NCBI GenBank assembly: GCA_028278225.1
Contig: JANQEU010000034.1
Location: 1-64,000, forward strand
From: Cyclobacteriaceae bacterium
Lineage (GTDB): Bacteria; Bacteroidota; Bacteroidia; Cytophagales; Cyclobacteriaceae
Length of the DNA: 64,000 nt
Reading direction: 5' to 3'
Below, one piece after another: positions 36,105 through 45,067 of this stretch. Position 1 is the stretch's first letter; each line of letters begins with the position of its first letter. The notes under the pieces are model-generated. The model did not search any database, had not been told where the DNA came from, and was given only the letters and a program-made list of their open reading frames with translations. The position numbers and the translations under genes are program-made.

Positions 36105-36740
36105 ATGGAGTATAACACACAAAGAAGGCCATTGTTGTTACGAGAATACGGGAGAAACATTCAGGATATGGCCAAGTATCTTCAAACCGTAGAAGATCGC
36201 GAAAAGAGAAACAGCTATGCTGAAACACTGGTGAAATTGATGAGAAATATCAACCCTAACGTCAAGGATTCACCGGAATACGAACAAAAAGTGTGGGATG
36301 ATCTTTTCATCATATCAAATTTTGAGCTTGATGTCGATAGCCCCTATCCAAAGCCTGACGCCAATATTCTGGAAAGAAAACCGGATAGAATGAGGTACCA
36401 GTCCAATGAGATCAAGTATCGCCATTACGGCCGGAGTATCGAAAGGCTGATCGAGCAAGCCATAAAACTTGAGACTGATGAGGAGAAAGAGTCTGCGGTG
36501 ATCACCATTGGCAAATTGATGAAATCTTTTTATCAAACCTGGAACAAGGAACATATTGAAGATGAGCAGGTTTTAAAAACCATCAGAAGAATGTCCGATA
36601 ATCAACTGGACATGGATATTGAGAAAGTGCGAGAAATGAAATTATTCGACATGTCTAAAAAAGAAAGATCGCACGATCAAAGAAGAAGGAGTGGAGGTCG
36701 AAGCAGCAACGGTAAAGGCCGCAGGCGTAAGCGCAACTAA
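36105..36740 (+). CDS. DUF4290 protein
   Basis: The product has 211 residues and no signal peptide. It begins MEYNTQRRPLLLREYGRNIQ and contains YRHYGRSIERLIEQAI, both typical of DUF4290, a family largely confined to Bacteroidota with no known function. The last 40 residues are very rich in Arg, Lys, Ser and Gly (RRRSGGRSSNGKGRRRKR), suggesting nucleic-acid binding. The gene sits 15 bases upstream of murA, a position it holds in many relatives, which hints at a link with cell-wall synthesis. Confidence 0.88.
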   Translation: MEYNTQRRPLLLREYGRNIQDMAKYLQTVEDREKRNSYAETLVKLMRNINPNVKDSPEYEQKVWDDLFIISNFELDVDSPYPKPDANILERKPDRMRYQSNEIKYRHYGRSIERLIEQAIKLETDEEKESAVITIGKLMKSFYQTWNKEHIEDEQVLKTIRRMSDNQLDMDIEKVREMKLFDMSKKERSHDQRRRSGGRSSNGKGRRRKRN

Positions 36741-36755
36741 TTTCCACACATAACA

Positions 36756-38066
36756 ATGTCATCATTTCGAGTCAAAGGGGGAAACGAACTGGCTGGTGAC
36801 ATCATCCCCCAGGGAGCCAAAAACGAGGCGCTCCAGGTAATCTCAGCAGTTTTATTGACAAACGAACCGGTGGTTATTCACAAAATTCCTGACATCAGGG
36901 ATGTCAAGAAATTAATTGAATTAATTCAGGATCTGGGTGTGGATGTAACTGAACTTGCAGAGGAATCCTATCGATTTGAAGCGAAAAATATAAATCTGGA
37001 TTTTCTGGAGACTACCGAATTTAAGGAAAAGGCTTCGGCACTTCGCGGGTCGGTCATGGTGCTCGGACCACTACTGGCAAGATTTGGAAAAGGAAAAATG
37101 CCAAAACCGGGGGGAGATAAAATCGGAAGGAGAAGGGTTGACACTCACTTCGTTGGTTTCCGGCATCTTGGAGCAAAATTTAATTTTGACACAAACACAT
37201 CATTTTACACTGTTGACGGCTCCAAGTTGACAGGCGCTTATATGCACCTGGATGAAGCTTCGGTCACGGGTACTGCAAATATTGTGATGGCTGCCGTAAT
37301 GGCTGAGGGAGAAACAACAATATATAACGCCGCTTGCGAACCGTATGTCCAGCAACTATGTAATATGCTCGTGAGGATGGGGGCAAAGATCGATGGCATC
37401 GGGTCTAACCTGCTAAGGATAAAAGGAGTAGGGGAACTAGGAGGTACCGAACATACCCTGTTACCGGATATGATCGAGATTGGCAGTTTTATAGGCCTGG
37501 CCGCCATGACGGCATCCCAGCTTACCATCAAAAATGCCAGAATCGATCAATTGGGGATAATTCCCGATATCTTCCAAAGACTGGGGATCAAAATGGAGTT
37601 CAGAGGGGATGACATCCATATTCCGAAGCAGGATCACTACGAAATAGAGACCTACATCGATGGCTCCATCCTGACTATTGCAGATGCTATCTGGCCGGGT
37701 TTTACCCCTGACCTCCTTAGTGTGGCATTGGTGACGGCAACCCAGGCGAAGGGTACGGTTCTAATTCACCAGAAAATGTTTGAAAGCCGGCTGTTTTTCG
37801 TAGATAAGCTTATTGATATGGGAGCACAGATCATACTCTGTGACCCTCACCGGGCTACCGTCATAGGCCTGGATCGCGCATTCCCTCTTCGTGGTATTTC
37901 GATGACCTCTCCGGACATCAGGGCGGGTGTATCACTTCTGATTGCAGCCATGTCTGCAGAGGGGACAAGTACCATCCACAATGTAGAGCAAATTGACAGG
38001 GGTTATCAATATATCGATAAGCGCCTCAATGCAGTAGGCGCGGAAATAGAGCGAATCGATCCTTGA
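36756..38066 (+). CDS. murA: UDP-N-acetylglucosamine 1-carboxyvinyltransferase
   Basis: The product has 436 residues. MurA commits UDP-GlcNAc to peptidoglycan by adding enolpyruvate from PEP. The conserved K22 and N23 (GAKNEAL) are present, as are the two inside-out domains with DIRAGVSLLIAAM near the C-terminus. In the active-site loop the usual PGGC is PGGD: D121, codon GAT at 37116-37118, replaces the Cys that fosfomycin alkylates. Enzymes with Asp there are active and insensitive to the drug. The stop overlaps the TTG start of the next gene. Confidence 0.96.
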   Translation: MSSFRVKGGNELAGDIIPQGAKNEALQVISAVLLTNEPVVIHKIPDIRDVKKLIELIQDLGVDVTELAEESYRFEAKNINLDFLETTEFKEKASALRGSVMVLGPLLARFGKGKMPKPGGDKIGRRRVDTHFVGFRHLGAKFNFDTNTSFYTVDGSKLTGAYMHLDEASVTGTANIVMAAVMAEGETTIYNAACEPYVQQLCNMLVRMGAKIDGIGSNLLRIKGVGELGGTEHTLLPDMIEIGSFIGLAAMTASQLTIKNARIDQLGIIPDIFQRLGIKMEFRGDDIHIPKQDHYEIETYIDGSILTIADAIWPGFTPDLLSVALVTATQAKGTVLIHQKMFESRLFFVDKLIDMGAQIILCDPHRATVIGLDRAFPLRGISMTSPDIRAGVSLLIAAMSAEGTSTIHNVEQIDRGYQYIDKRLNAVGAEIERIDP

Positions 38067-39067
38067 AACATATCGCCGTAATATTGGCGATCACAGCATT
38101 CGTTGGGATTTATCTTTCAACTTCCAATCCACTGGTAGAAGAAAAGATCAATGGAGCCAGCCTGGTCTCACCCCGGCGACCGGTTGATGGAGAAAAGTTC
38201 AAAGAACTCGCTGATCTGAATACTACATGGGTTTCTATAATTCCTTATGGCTTTACCAGAAAGGATGAAGCCAGGGTTTATTTCAACCATGAAAGACAGT
38301 GGTGGGGAGAAAGGGTAGACGGGACCCAGGCATTGATTACGAAAGCCAAAAGAAACAATTTCAAGATCATGCTAAAACCACATGTGTGGATCCAGGGGCA
38401 GGGGTGGATTGGTGATTTCGAATTGGGGAATGAGACCGAATGGAGTAAGTGGGAGGAGGATTTTGAAAATTACATACTGGTTTTTGCCAAAATTGCGGAT
38501 TCTTTGGATGTGGAAATATTTTGCATAGGCACGGAGTTCAGGAAGTCCGTACAATACCGGAATGAATTCTGGACACAGCTCATTGGAAATGTCCGCAATG
38601 TTTATAAGGGAAAGCTCACATATGCGGCTAACTGGGATAATTATGAAAATGTCCGCTTTTGGAATCGGTTGGACTTCATTGGTGTTGACGCCTATTTCCC
38701 AATCACGGATAAATCGGATCCAACAGTGGATGACCTGGAGAGGGAGTGGTCAGAGAATTTTAAAAAACTCAGGGATTTCTCGAAAATAACTGGCAAACCG
38801 GTCATTTTCACGGAATTTGGATATCAAAGTGTATTAAATACTGCAGGCAACCACTGGGAGGTCGACAGGACAGCTCTGAGTATGACGGCCCAGGCAAATG
38901 CATATGATGCACTGTTCAGGGTATTTTGGGATGAGCCCTGGTTCGCTGGTGGTTTTTTTTGGAAGTGGCACCTGCGGGAGGGTGTTGGAGGGCCGGAAGA
39001 TCCTAATTTCACACCTCAGGGAAAACCGGCACTGGAGGTGATCAGGTGGCATTATGGGATACACTGA
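38063..39067 (+). CDS. GH113-like glycoside hydrolase
   Basis: The product has 334 residues starting with TTG at 38063, which overlaps the murA stop (TTGA). An N-terminal hydrophobic stretch (about 3-18) is a signal peptide or anchor. The rest is a TIM barrel with INGASLVSPRRPVDGEKF, then a likely acid/base Glu in FCIGTEFRKS and a likely nucleophile Glu in PVIFTEFGYQS, as in GH113 beta-mannanases. The substrate could be a mannan or another wall or matrix sugar. Coupling to murA is noteworthy and may point to a cell-envelope role, though that is an inference. Confidence 0.82.
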   Translation: MKHIAVILAITAFVGIYLSTSNPLVEEKINGASLVSPRRPVDGEKFKELADLNTTWVSIIPYGFTRKDEARVYFNHERQWWGERVDGTQALITKAKRNNFKIMLKPHVWIQGQGWIGDFELGNETEWSKWEEDFENYILVFAKIADSLDVEIFCIGTEFRKSVQYRNEFWTQLIGNVRNVYKGKLTYAANWDNYENVRFWNRLDFIGVDAYFPITDKSDPTVDDLEREWSENFKKLRDFSKITGKPVIFTEFGYQSVLNTAGNHWEVDRTALSMTAQANAYDALFRVFWDEPWFAGGFFWKWHLREGVGGPEDPNFTPQGKPALEVIRWHYGIH

Positions 39068-39195
39068 TTGATAGCCCATAAGATTCATCGCCGGTTCGAC
39101 GCAGGAATGATGCGCATCGGGCAGCTACAGCTATCTAAAATGGTGCGGGATTTCTTGTCGCAGCCTGAATGACTTCTTTTGATGATAGTCTGAGG

Positions 39196-40200
39196 TTACC
39201 GTTTCCGGATGAATTCCCGAAAATCGTCCATGGTAGAGATTCCGATAGGGCCCTCATAGATGCCCGCATCTCCACCCATATCTTCCACCTCCACCGTGAT
39301 CACATTATCCCCATATCTATTGAGATATTTCTCATCCAGGCCATAGACTCTCGTTGCCGTATATGAATTGGAAGCACCAAAGGGCCGCCCATCGTTAGTG
39401 AAGCCGATCAAATGCCCGTTGAGATAGACTTTATCAAAATCATCAATTTTCCCGAGGACAATAACCAGGTCCTCAACGTCCTGTAAGTAAGACGGTAATC
39501 TGAAAGTCTTGCGATAAGTGGCAAAATCACGCATTCTGAATTTTTTCATGCCTCTCCAGAAACCGGGAACAATTACATCCTCCCAATCCGTATCGTCATA
39601 ATCCGGATCGGTCCAATCGCGATCCCTGTCAATTCGGAATTTCCACAATCCGGCCAGTATCATTGAATTCCCGGCGGGATCCCTTTTGGAGTAAATACCT
39701 ACGCGACCGGATAAAATACCTCCGTCCAAAACCGTGTCATATACCCTGACCGCGAGGGTGTTGATGCCATTGAGGTTTAGCACATCATTAGGAATATAAT
39801 AGAATCTCCTGGAATTGTATGCGGTGTAAAACCTTGGAGGAAATGTGCCGGTAAGACCAATCAATTTCCCGTTTACGTAGACTTCATCAACGTCATCAAT
39901 GTACCCAAGATCCAGGTACAACTCGTTTGCCCTGTTCTCACTCAAGTCAAGTCCGAATCCAACCCGGTACCATGCATAACCATCGTAACCGTGAAATCCT
40001 TCATTTTCCCAGGCTGACGGCACAAAAATATCATCCCATCTTTCATCATTGAAATGAGGGTCTGCCCATTCCAAATTATCACCAATGTTGAATTTCCAAT
40101 ATCCACGGAGATCTATCAGGCGGTCGTGTTCCCTTTGGGCCTGTGCTTCGAAACCCAACACGAGCATGTAAAATAAAAGGATATGTTGTACTGTTTTCAT
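39196..40200 (-). CDS. Secreted protein of two GH2-type sugar-binding modules
   Basis: The product has 334 residues from the ATG at 40200, whose next 21 residues form a signal peptide ending AQAQ; an ATG at 40215 adds five residues. Two jelly-roll modules of about 150 residues follow. Each has the pattern W-KF-x-D-x-x-W/x-DP-x-(F/Y)-(N/D)-D-x-x-W, as in ADPHFNDERWDDIFVPSAWE and TDPDYDDTDWEDVIVPGFW, and each ends in YVNGKLIG or YLNGHLIG. These are the sugar-binding domains of GH2 glycosidases, but no catalytic barrel is present. It may bind glycan or assist a hydrolase. The GH113-like gene converges on it. Confidence 0.8.
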   Translation of the reverse strand: MKTVQHILLFYMLVLGFEAQAQREHDRLIDLRGYWKFNIGDNLEWADPHFNDERWDDIFVPSAWENEGFHGYDGYAWYRVGFGLDLSENRANELYLDLGYIDDVDEVYVNGKLIGLTGTFPPRFYTAYNSRRFYYIPNDVLNLNGINTLAVRVYDTVLDGGILSGRVGIYSKRDPAGNSMILAGLWKFRIDRDRDWTDPDYDDTDWEDVIVPGFWRGMKKFRMRDFATYRKTFRLPSYLQDVEDLVIVLGKIDDFDKVYLNGHLIGFTNDGRPFGASNSYTATRVYGLDEKYLNRYGDNVITVEVEDMGGDAGIYEGPIGISTMDDFREFIRKR

Positions 40201-40288
40201 TACTGATATACTCATACAATTTTACGGGAAACCAAACTTGAATTAATCACGGAGAAGTAATGAATTGTCAAAAGATGTCAATATGCAG

Positions 40289-40323
40289 AAAACCCCCATC
40301 CACCAACCGGCAGACAGGGGTTT
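40289..40323 (-). terminator. Probable terminator after the 186-residue secreted protein gene
   Basis: AAAACCCC starting at 40289 pairs with GGGGTTT at 40317-40323 around a loop of about 20 bases. On the minus strand the stem is followed by TTTTC. It lies about 30 bases beyond the stop at 40352. Confidence 0.55.
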
Positions 40324-40351
40324 ACCTATGTAAGAAGAAGTATAAAAAATA

Positions 40352-40912
40352 TTAATTGGTCACGATGTTTCGGTGTTTGCCATTGTAGGCCAATTCAAAA
40401 GTGAAATTCTTTGACCGGAATTTTGATAAATCGTAGATCCTGGCTGATTTGGTTTGCTGATAGCTACTGAATAGCAGATCATGCTTGTCATCAAATATTT
40501 TTATCCCGACGTCATAGTCGTCTTTGGCATCCATTAATAACCTGTAGCGATCTTGTTTTAATTTTAAAACGGCAGCTTCCAGTTCAGTTTTGATCTCGAT
40601 TTGCTTACTGACGGTTCCTTCGGAATCCACGATTTCAACTTGGTATCGTCCTTCCCGCAGTGAAGAAAGATCATAAGCCTTTTTGAATCCAACCTTGTTC
40701 CAGACAATATCCGATCCAAGCTTTTTTCCATTCTCATCTGTGAACCGGATCTTAACCTTGCCGTAATCCTTAAAGGGATAAATCAGATAATACATCTGAT
40801 TTTGGGCAGGTATGAGTTTTATACTTTCAGCTTTTTTTGTTCTGTTTCCAGTAGCGAAAACAGTTCCTAATGCTATCGACAGCATTGCAATAATTGTTAT
40901 TGTTTTTTTCAT
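40352..40912 (-). CDS. Small secreted protein of unknown function
   Basis: The product has 186 residues from the ATG at 40912; an ATG at 40945 would add eleven residues before the signal peptide MKKTITIIAMLSIALGTVFA. The mature part has two similar beta-sandwich-like halves, each with a YDLS motif (KKAYDLSSLREGRYQVEIVD and RIYDLSKFRSKNFTFELAYN). It matches no family I can name. The start lies 58 bases downstream of a TGTCAC element that is duplicated upstream of the next gene. It is therefore probably co-regulated with that gene, perhaps by the adjacent OmpR-type system. Confidence 0.65.
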   Translation of the reverse strand: MKKTITIIAMLSIALGTVFATGNRTKKAESIKLIPAQNQMYYLIYPFKDYGKVKIRFTDENGKKLGSDIVWNKVGFKKAYDLSSLREGRYQVEIVDSEGTVSKQIEIKTELEAAVLKLKQDRYRLLMDAKDDYDVGIKIFDDKHDLLFSSYQQTKSARIYDLSKFRSKNFTFELAYNGKHRNIVTN

Positions 40913-40970
40913 GAGTTTTGACCTTTGAGTTAAACCTTTAGCCAATTTTACGCGGCCGGAGCTTCGGGTT

Positions 40971-41027
40971 TGTCACGTGACAGTCAAGGAATGTCACGAA
41001 ATGTCACACGTTTGTTTTTGATTGTTT
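40971..41027 (-). promoter_or_regulatory. TGTCAC triple direct-repeat element, copy 1
   Basis: TGTCAC occurs at 40971, 40992 and 41002, spaced 21 and 10 bases, that is two turns and one turn of helix, followed by TGTTTTTGATTGT. It is upstream of the minus-strand gene starting at 40912. The same three boxes with identical spacing lie at 41407-41460. Confidence 0.6.
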
Positions 41028-41149
41028 CGGGAAAGTGTGAGTTGACAATTTTGCTCCGCGACCTGTGGTGACGAATCCAGCAGCAAGAACCGGGTATTCC
41101 AACTTCGAAGTTGGGAGATTGATGGAGTATGTACGAAAGACTTCATCAT

Positions 41150-41356
41150 TCAGCTACCGATGTTATCAAATACACTTGAGATAAAACCTGGATTTTGATA
41201 TGCATTAACCCTTTCCATATATTGATCCTCTTTGATCTGCTCCAGGATCTCATCAATATTCCAGTTGTTCTGTGATTTGGAATTGTCATTTGTGTTGAAA
41301 AGGACATTTCCTATTTCTATTGGATTAAGCGTCAGAATTATTCTTGGTCCATTCAT
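41150..41356 (-). CDS. 68-residue protein of unknown function
   Basis: The product has 68 residues and no signal peptide. It is rich in Asn and acidic residues, with NWNIDEILEQIKEDQYMERV as a likely amphipathic helix. No family is recognised. Its start is 50 bases downstream of the second TGTCAC element, in the same position as the element before the 40352-40912 gene. That regulatory match is the main reason to think it is real. Confidence 0.5.
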   Translation of the reverse strand: MNGPRIILTLNPIEIGNVLFNTNDNSKSQNNWNIDEILEQIKEDQYMERVNAYQNPGFISSVFDNIGS

Positions 41357-41406
41357 GATTTAGATATTAATTTCTACTCAAACAAACGTGATAACCAGGG
41401 TCGTTC

Positions 41407-41460
41407 TGTCACCTCCCGGTCAAGGGTTGTCACAAAATGTCACGCGGATGTTTTTGATTG
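41407..41460 (-). promoter_or_regulatory. TGTCAC triple direct-repeat element, copy 2
   Basis: TGTCAC occurs at 41407, 41428 and 41438, with the same 21- and 10-base spacing as copy 1. GTCAAGG between the first two boxes and TGTTTTTGATTGT after the third are identical in both copies. It is upstream of the minus-strand gene starting at 41356 and lies about 100 bases past the end of the response-regulator gene. Confidence 0.6.
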
Positions 41461-41561
41461 TCCGGAGGAAGCCATGTTTGGATCTGGTCTGGCAACAGGA
41501 CCAAAGAGTGCCCTTTTCAGAATAGGAGACGCTACTTCAAATATTGGGATTCATGAGGGAT

Positions 41562-42257
41562 TCAATCCAGAATTAATTTATACCCTGCTCCATGAACTGT
41601 CAGGATCAAATGTGGATCATTGGGATTCTCTTCGATTTTTTGACGCAGTTTTAAGATAAAGTTATCTACGGTTCTTGTTGTTGGTTGAGAATCATACCCC
41701 CAAACATCCTGAAGTAACTGGTATCTGCTGACGATCTCATTCCGGTGCCTGATCAGATAGCTTAACACTTCGAACTCCTTGTGGGACATTTTGGTGGATT
41801 TGCCGCTAATATTGGCTTCATAATGAACAAAATCAACCGTAAGGTTACCAATCGTGATCTCATCAGGAATTTTGTCGCCTGTTGCCTCATTGCCTTCCGA
41901 TCTCCGGAGAACGGCTTTTACCCTTGCTACCAACTCACGAATGCTGAAGGGTTTGGTGATATAATCGTCAGCTCCCAGTTCGAGCCCAAGTACCTTATCG
42001 ATTTCTTCCCCCTTGGCAGTGAGAAATATTATTGGCGTTTTTATGCCCTCATTTCTTGCGATCTTACAGACATCCAATCCGGACATCTTAGGCATCATAA
42101 TATCCAGTAATACCAGATCAAAATGATGTTCGCGTAATTGATTGAGTCCATCTTCGCCATTTCCGGCCAGTATTACCTCGTACGATTCAAACTCAAGGTT
42201 GTCCTTCAATCCCGTGAGCATATTTGGTTCATCGTCGACTACTAAGATTCTTGCCAT
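41562..42257 (-). CDS. OmpR/PhoB-family response regulator
   Basis: The product has 231 residues. The receiver domain (1-120) has the acidic pair D8 and D9, the phosphoacceptor D52 in LVLLDIMMP and the Lys in ADDYITKPF. A winged-helix domain (about 130-231) ends in TVDNFILKLRQKIEENPNDP and TVHGAGYKL, typical of OmpR and PhoB relatives that bind direct repeats. It overlaps the sensor kinase gene by 16 bases, so the pair is one operon. The duplicated TGTCAC elements just downstream are candidate binding sites, by inference only. Confidence 0.93.
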   Translation of the reverse strand: MARILVVDDEPNMLTGLKDNLEFESYEVILAGNGEDGLNQLREHHFDLVLLDIMMPKMSGLDVCKIARNEGIKTPIIFLTAKGEEIDKVLGLELGADDYITKPFSIRELVARVKAVLRRSEGNEATGDKIPDEITIGNLTVDFVHYEANISGKSTKMSHKEFEVLSYLIRHRNEIVSRYQLLQDVWGYDSQPTTRTVDNFILKLRQKIEENPNDPHLILTVHGAGYKLILD

Positions 42258-43792
42258 GATGTTCCGTTTAGGTTAAATAACAGTGTGAATGTACTTCCTT
42301 TTCCTAATTCACTATCTACTTTTATCGAACCGTGATGGGCATCCATAATGTGCTTGATGATGGTTAACCCCAAACCGGCGCCCTGTGCTGTATAGACGTC
42401 CCGCTCGGATACACGATAAAATTTGTCGAAAATTTGCTGTTGCCTTTCTTTGGGTATCCCCACACCCTGATCACTTATTTTGATCCAGGCTTCTTCCTCA
42501 TTATTACCAACTTCAACGATTATCTCTTTTTTATCATTACTGTACTTGATGGCATTGTCAAAGAGGTTTACCACAGCCTCGTAAATTGCCTCCCGATCGG
42601 CATTTAGGATGATCTCATGATCACCATTAATCAGTTTATGACTGAATCCATTTTGATCCAGATGATAGGAATAGTCCCTGTAGATCTCCTGCAATAGCTC
42701 GTTGATGTTAACTTCTGAAAAGTGATAACTTCTCCGGTTGGCTTCAATCCTGGAGAAATTGAGGATGCGATTTACAATGTTGGTCAACCGGTTCGTTTCC
42801 TTGAAAATGATCTCGACATATTCTTTTTCCTTCTCTTCGGATTTGACCCGTTTTAGCAGGAGTGTTTCAGCAAACATGCTGATCAATGCCAATGGTGTTC
42901 GCAATTCATGAGATACATTGGAGACAAAATCCGATTTGGCCTGTGAAAGCTTCATCTCTCTATTCAGATTTCTAATGATAAGCGTAAAACCCACAGCCAG
43001 CAGTGCCAGTAGTAGCCCGACAGCAATCAGGTTATTTTGAAGCCGCCGTGCAACCAGCTCCTCCATGGTAACCGACCTGGGGCTGATACCTACTATCAGA
43101 TCCGGGAACAGCCACATTTTTCTGGCTACCAGTATGTTGTTTGTCAAAGAATCCGTGGTGAACAGGATCTCCTGCTCATTCTCTTTTTGGAGTGTTACGA
43201 TCATTTCCTCGTTTCCGATTTGCTGCATTTTAGGGCTCAACACTTCCTTGACAAAATTCAAAGGTTCTATCAGCCCGGTGAACAAAAAATATTCGTCATC
43301 AACCTTGATCATCGCAAACAATACCTGGTAAACCGAATGGCCGGCATCTATCATGCCGGCAGGCTCAAGTTTGCGATAACCGCTTTTCATATATCCAATC
43401 AATTGTTCGATGAGCAGATCCTTCTCTCTGGCAAGATCCAAAACCTTTGGCAGCAATTCATTTTCTGTCTGATCCATGGAATAGATGTCACCACCTCCCA
43501 TTATTGAAAAAAATTGAAAACCATTCTGCCATATCAGGGTGCGTACTTCCATCGGCAACTCCCCGGATTTCGGATCAAACTCCGTTTCCACCTTATTAAT
43601 CACCGTACTTATAAAGTCATTAGAATACTGATTTACCGAGAAAAGCATAGTCTCCAATTGATCAGTATAAATGTCCTTGATCATCTCCTCATTTTCATTC
43701 AGTGTGGAGACCTCATATATTACATAAGTTGTAATGGGTAAAATGATCGTAATGAAAACAATCAGAATAATATTTCTGGAGTGGGTTTTCAT
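42242..43792 (-). CDS. Sensor histidine kinase
   Basis: The product has 516 residues. Two membrane segments (about 8-28 and 253-273) bracket a periplasmic sensor region of about 220 residues. Then come the DHp domain with H-box VSNVSHELRTPLALI and a HATPase domain with N-box AVVNLFDNAIKYS, G1 ISDQGVGIP and G2 GAGLGLTI. The kinase phosphorylates the response regulator encoded after it, with which it overlaps by 16 bases. The signal is unknown. No HAMP domain is evident between the second helix and the DHp domain. Confidence 0.93.
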   Translation of the reverse strand: MKTHSRNIILIVFITIILPITTYVIYEVSTLNENEEMIKDIYTDQLETMLFSVNQYSNDFISTVINKVETEFDPKSGELPMEVRTLIWQNGFQFFSIMGGGDIYSMDQTENELLPKVLDLAREKDLLIEQLIGYMKSGYRKLEPAGMIDAGHSVYQVLFAMIKVDDEYFLFTGLIEPLNFVKEVLSPKMQQIGNEEMIVTLQKENEQEILFTTDSLTNNILVARKMWLFPDLIVGISPRSVTMEELVARRLQNNLIAVGLLLALLAVGFTLIIRNLNREMKLSQAKSDFVSNVSHELRTPLALISMFAETLLLKRVKSEEKEKEYVEIIFKETNRLTNIVNRILNFSRIEANRRSYHFSEVNINELLQEIYRDYSYHLDQNGFSHKLINGDHEIILNADREAIYEAVVNLFDNAIKYSNDKKEIIVEVGNNEEEAWIKISDQGVGIPKERQQQIFDKFYRVSERDVYTAQGAGLGLTIIKHIMDAHHGSIKVDSELGKGSTFTLLFNLNGTSWQES

Positions 43793-43895
43793 AAATAATA
43801 TTCTACGTCAATATACGTAAGGATTATAAGAAGTATTATGACTTTGGTTTTGACTGGTAAATCTTTAACTTCATTTTACAATTAATTACAATCCA

Positions 43896-44171
43896 ATGGC
43901 AAGCGAAACACAAGGTAAGGTTGAGGAGATATTAAAAGAACTGGGGAGAAAAATTGATCAGCTTATTGAAGACACAAAAAACGCCGGAGATGAGGTAAAG
44001 GAGGAAGTGGAAAAGAAAATAGCTGATCTCAAGAAGAAAAAAGAAAAACTCGAAGAAGATTTTCAGGAGTACAAAAGGTCCGAAAGATGGCATGAGGCGA
44101 AAGTTCATTTTTCAGCCGCACTCCAGGAATTGAAGAAAGGAGTGGAATCAATTTTTACGAAGGGATCCTAA
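43896..44171 (+). CDS. Small coiled-coil protein
   Basis: The product has 91 residues. It is almost entirely helical, with heptad-like runs of Lys and Glu between about 5 and 60 (for example EVEKKIADLKKKKEKLEE), so it is probably a coiled coil. No signal peptide or membrane segment is seen. It stands alone between the kinase gene (divergent) and the nucleoside phosphorylase gene (convergent, overlapping by four bases). No family is recognised; a stress-associated role as in small CsbD-like or apolipoprotein-like proteins is possible but unsupported. Confidence 0.6.
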   Translation: MASETQGKVEEILKELGRKIDQLIEDTKNAGDEVKEEVEKKIADLKKKKEKLEEDFQEYKRSERWHEAKVHFSAALQELKKGVESIFTKGS

Positions 44172-45043
44172 TACTCATAAGTCAGGATCTTATCCAATAC
44201 TTTTTTGATCAGGGCATCAATGACCTTGTTTGGGTCTTTCGAGAACTTGTTCCTGATTCGATTAGCGATAATGGCATTCAGACTTATGATTTCATGTCCG
44301 AGCATCCTGGACAGCGCATAGTAACCGGCTGTTTCCATCTCCAGGTTAGTAAGCCATAATCCACCAAGATGAAAATAATTCAGTGTATCAATTAAATTCG
44401 GATATTTAATGGGTACCCTGATATTCCTTCCCTGGGGGGCATAAAAACCATGACAGGTTACGGTGTTACCCACCTGCGTCACATCCTGAAAATGCCTTAA
44501 AAGTGATTCGGATCCTTTTACGCAATAGGGCAGATACGGCAGATTGATCGATTCCTGTAACCTCCGGCAAACTTCAGCTTCGATCTCGCTCTGTTTCAGA
44601 TCATAGAAATACATCAAAGGATCCATTCCAATGGCATACTCGGTGGCCAAATGGGTCCCCAACCGCAGATCCTCCTGTATACTGGCCGAAGTTCCGATCC
44701 GGAAGATTTTCAATTTTCGTTGCCTGGCCTTAGGTTCTCTTTTTTTCAGGTCAATATTGACAAGCATATCCAGTTCGTTCATGAGTATTTCTACATTGTC
44801 CGTACCCATGCCTGAGCTGATGACTGTTATTTTTTTCCCTTTGTATGTCCCCACATGAGTGATAAACTCCCTCTTGTTCATTTCAAAATGGACCTTATCA
44901 AAGAACCGGGTAATTCGATGTACTCTACCCGGATCACCTACCGTGATAATAGTATCCGCTATGTGTCTTGGTTTTAGGTTTAAATGGTAAACAGTGCCGT
45001 CGGGGTTGAGGATCAAGTCGGTATTTGATATTTTAAGTGGCAT
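44168..45043 (-). CDS. Nucleoside phosphorylase (uridine phosphorylase-like)
   Basis: The product has 291 residues and is cytoplasmic. The NP-I family signature is visible as TVGDPGRVHRITRFFDKVHF with the phosphate-binding residues, SSGMGTDNVEI, FRIGTSASIQEDL, and the ribose-binding NLEMETAGYYAL with the Met-Glu pair. The enzyme splits a nucleoside with phosphate into base and ribose-1-phosphate. The form is closest to uridine phosphorylase, but the exact base is not certain. It salvages nucleosides, in line with pyrF and pyrD being nearby. Confidence 0.87.
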   Translation of the reverse strand: MPLKISNTDLILNPDGTVYHLNLKPRHIADTIITVGDPGRVHRITRFFDKVHFEMNKREFITHVGTYKGKKITVISSGMGTDNVEILMNELDMLVNIDLKKREPKARQRKLKIFRIGTSASIQEDLRLGTHLATEYAIGMDPLMYFYDLKQSEIEAEVCRRLQESINLPYLPYCVKGSESLLRHFQDVTQVGNTVTCHGFYAPQGRNIRVPIKYPNLIDTLNYFHLGGLWLTNLEMETAGYYALSRMLGHEIISLNAIIANRIRNKFSKDPNKVIDALIKKVLDKILTYEY

Positions 45044-45067
45044 AGCTGCTGGTTGATACCCTTGCTT

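Noticed and set aside
41474-41659. 61-codon plus-strand frame
   Set aside because: It lies antisense to the end of the response-regulator gene.
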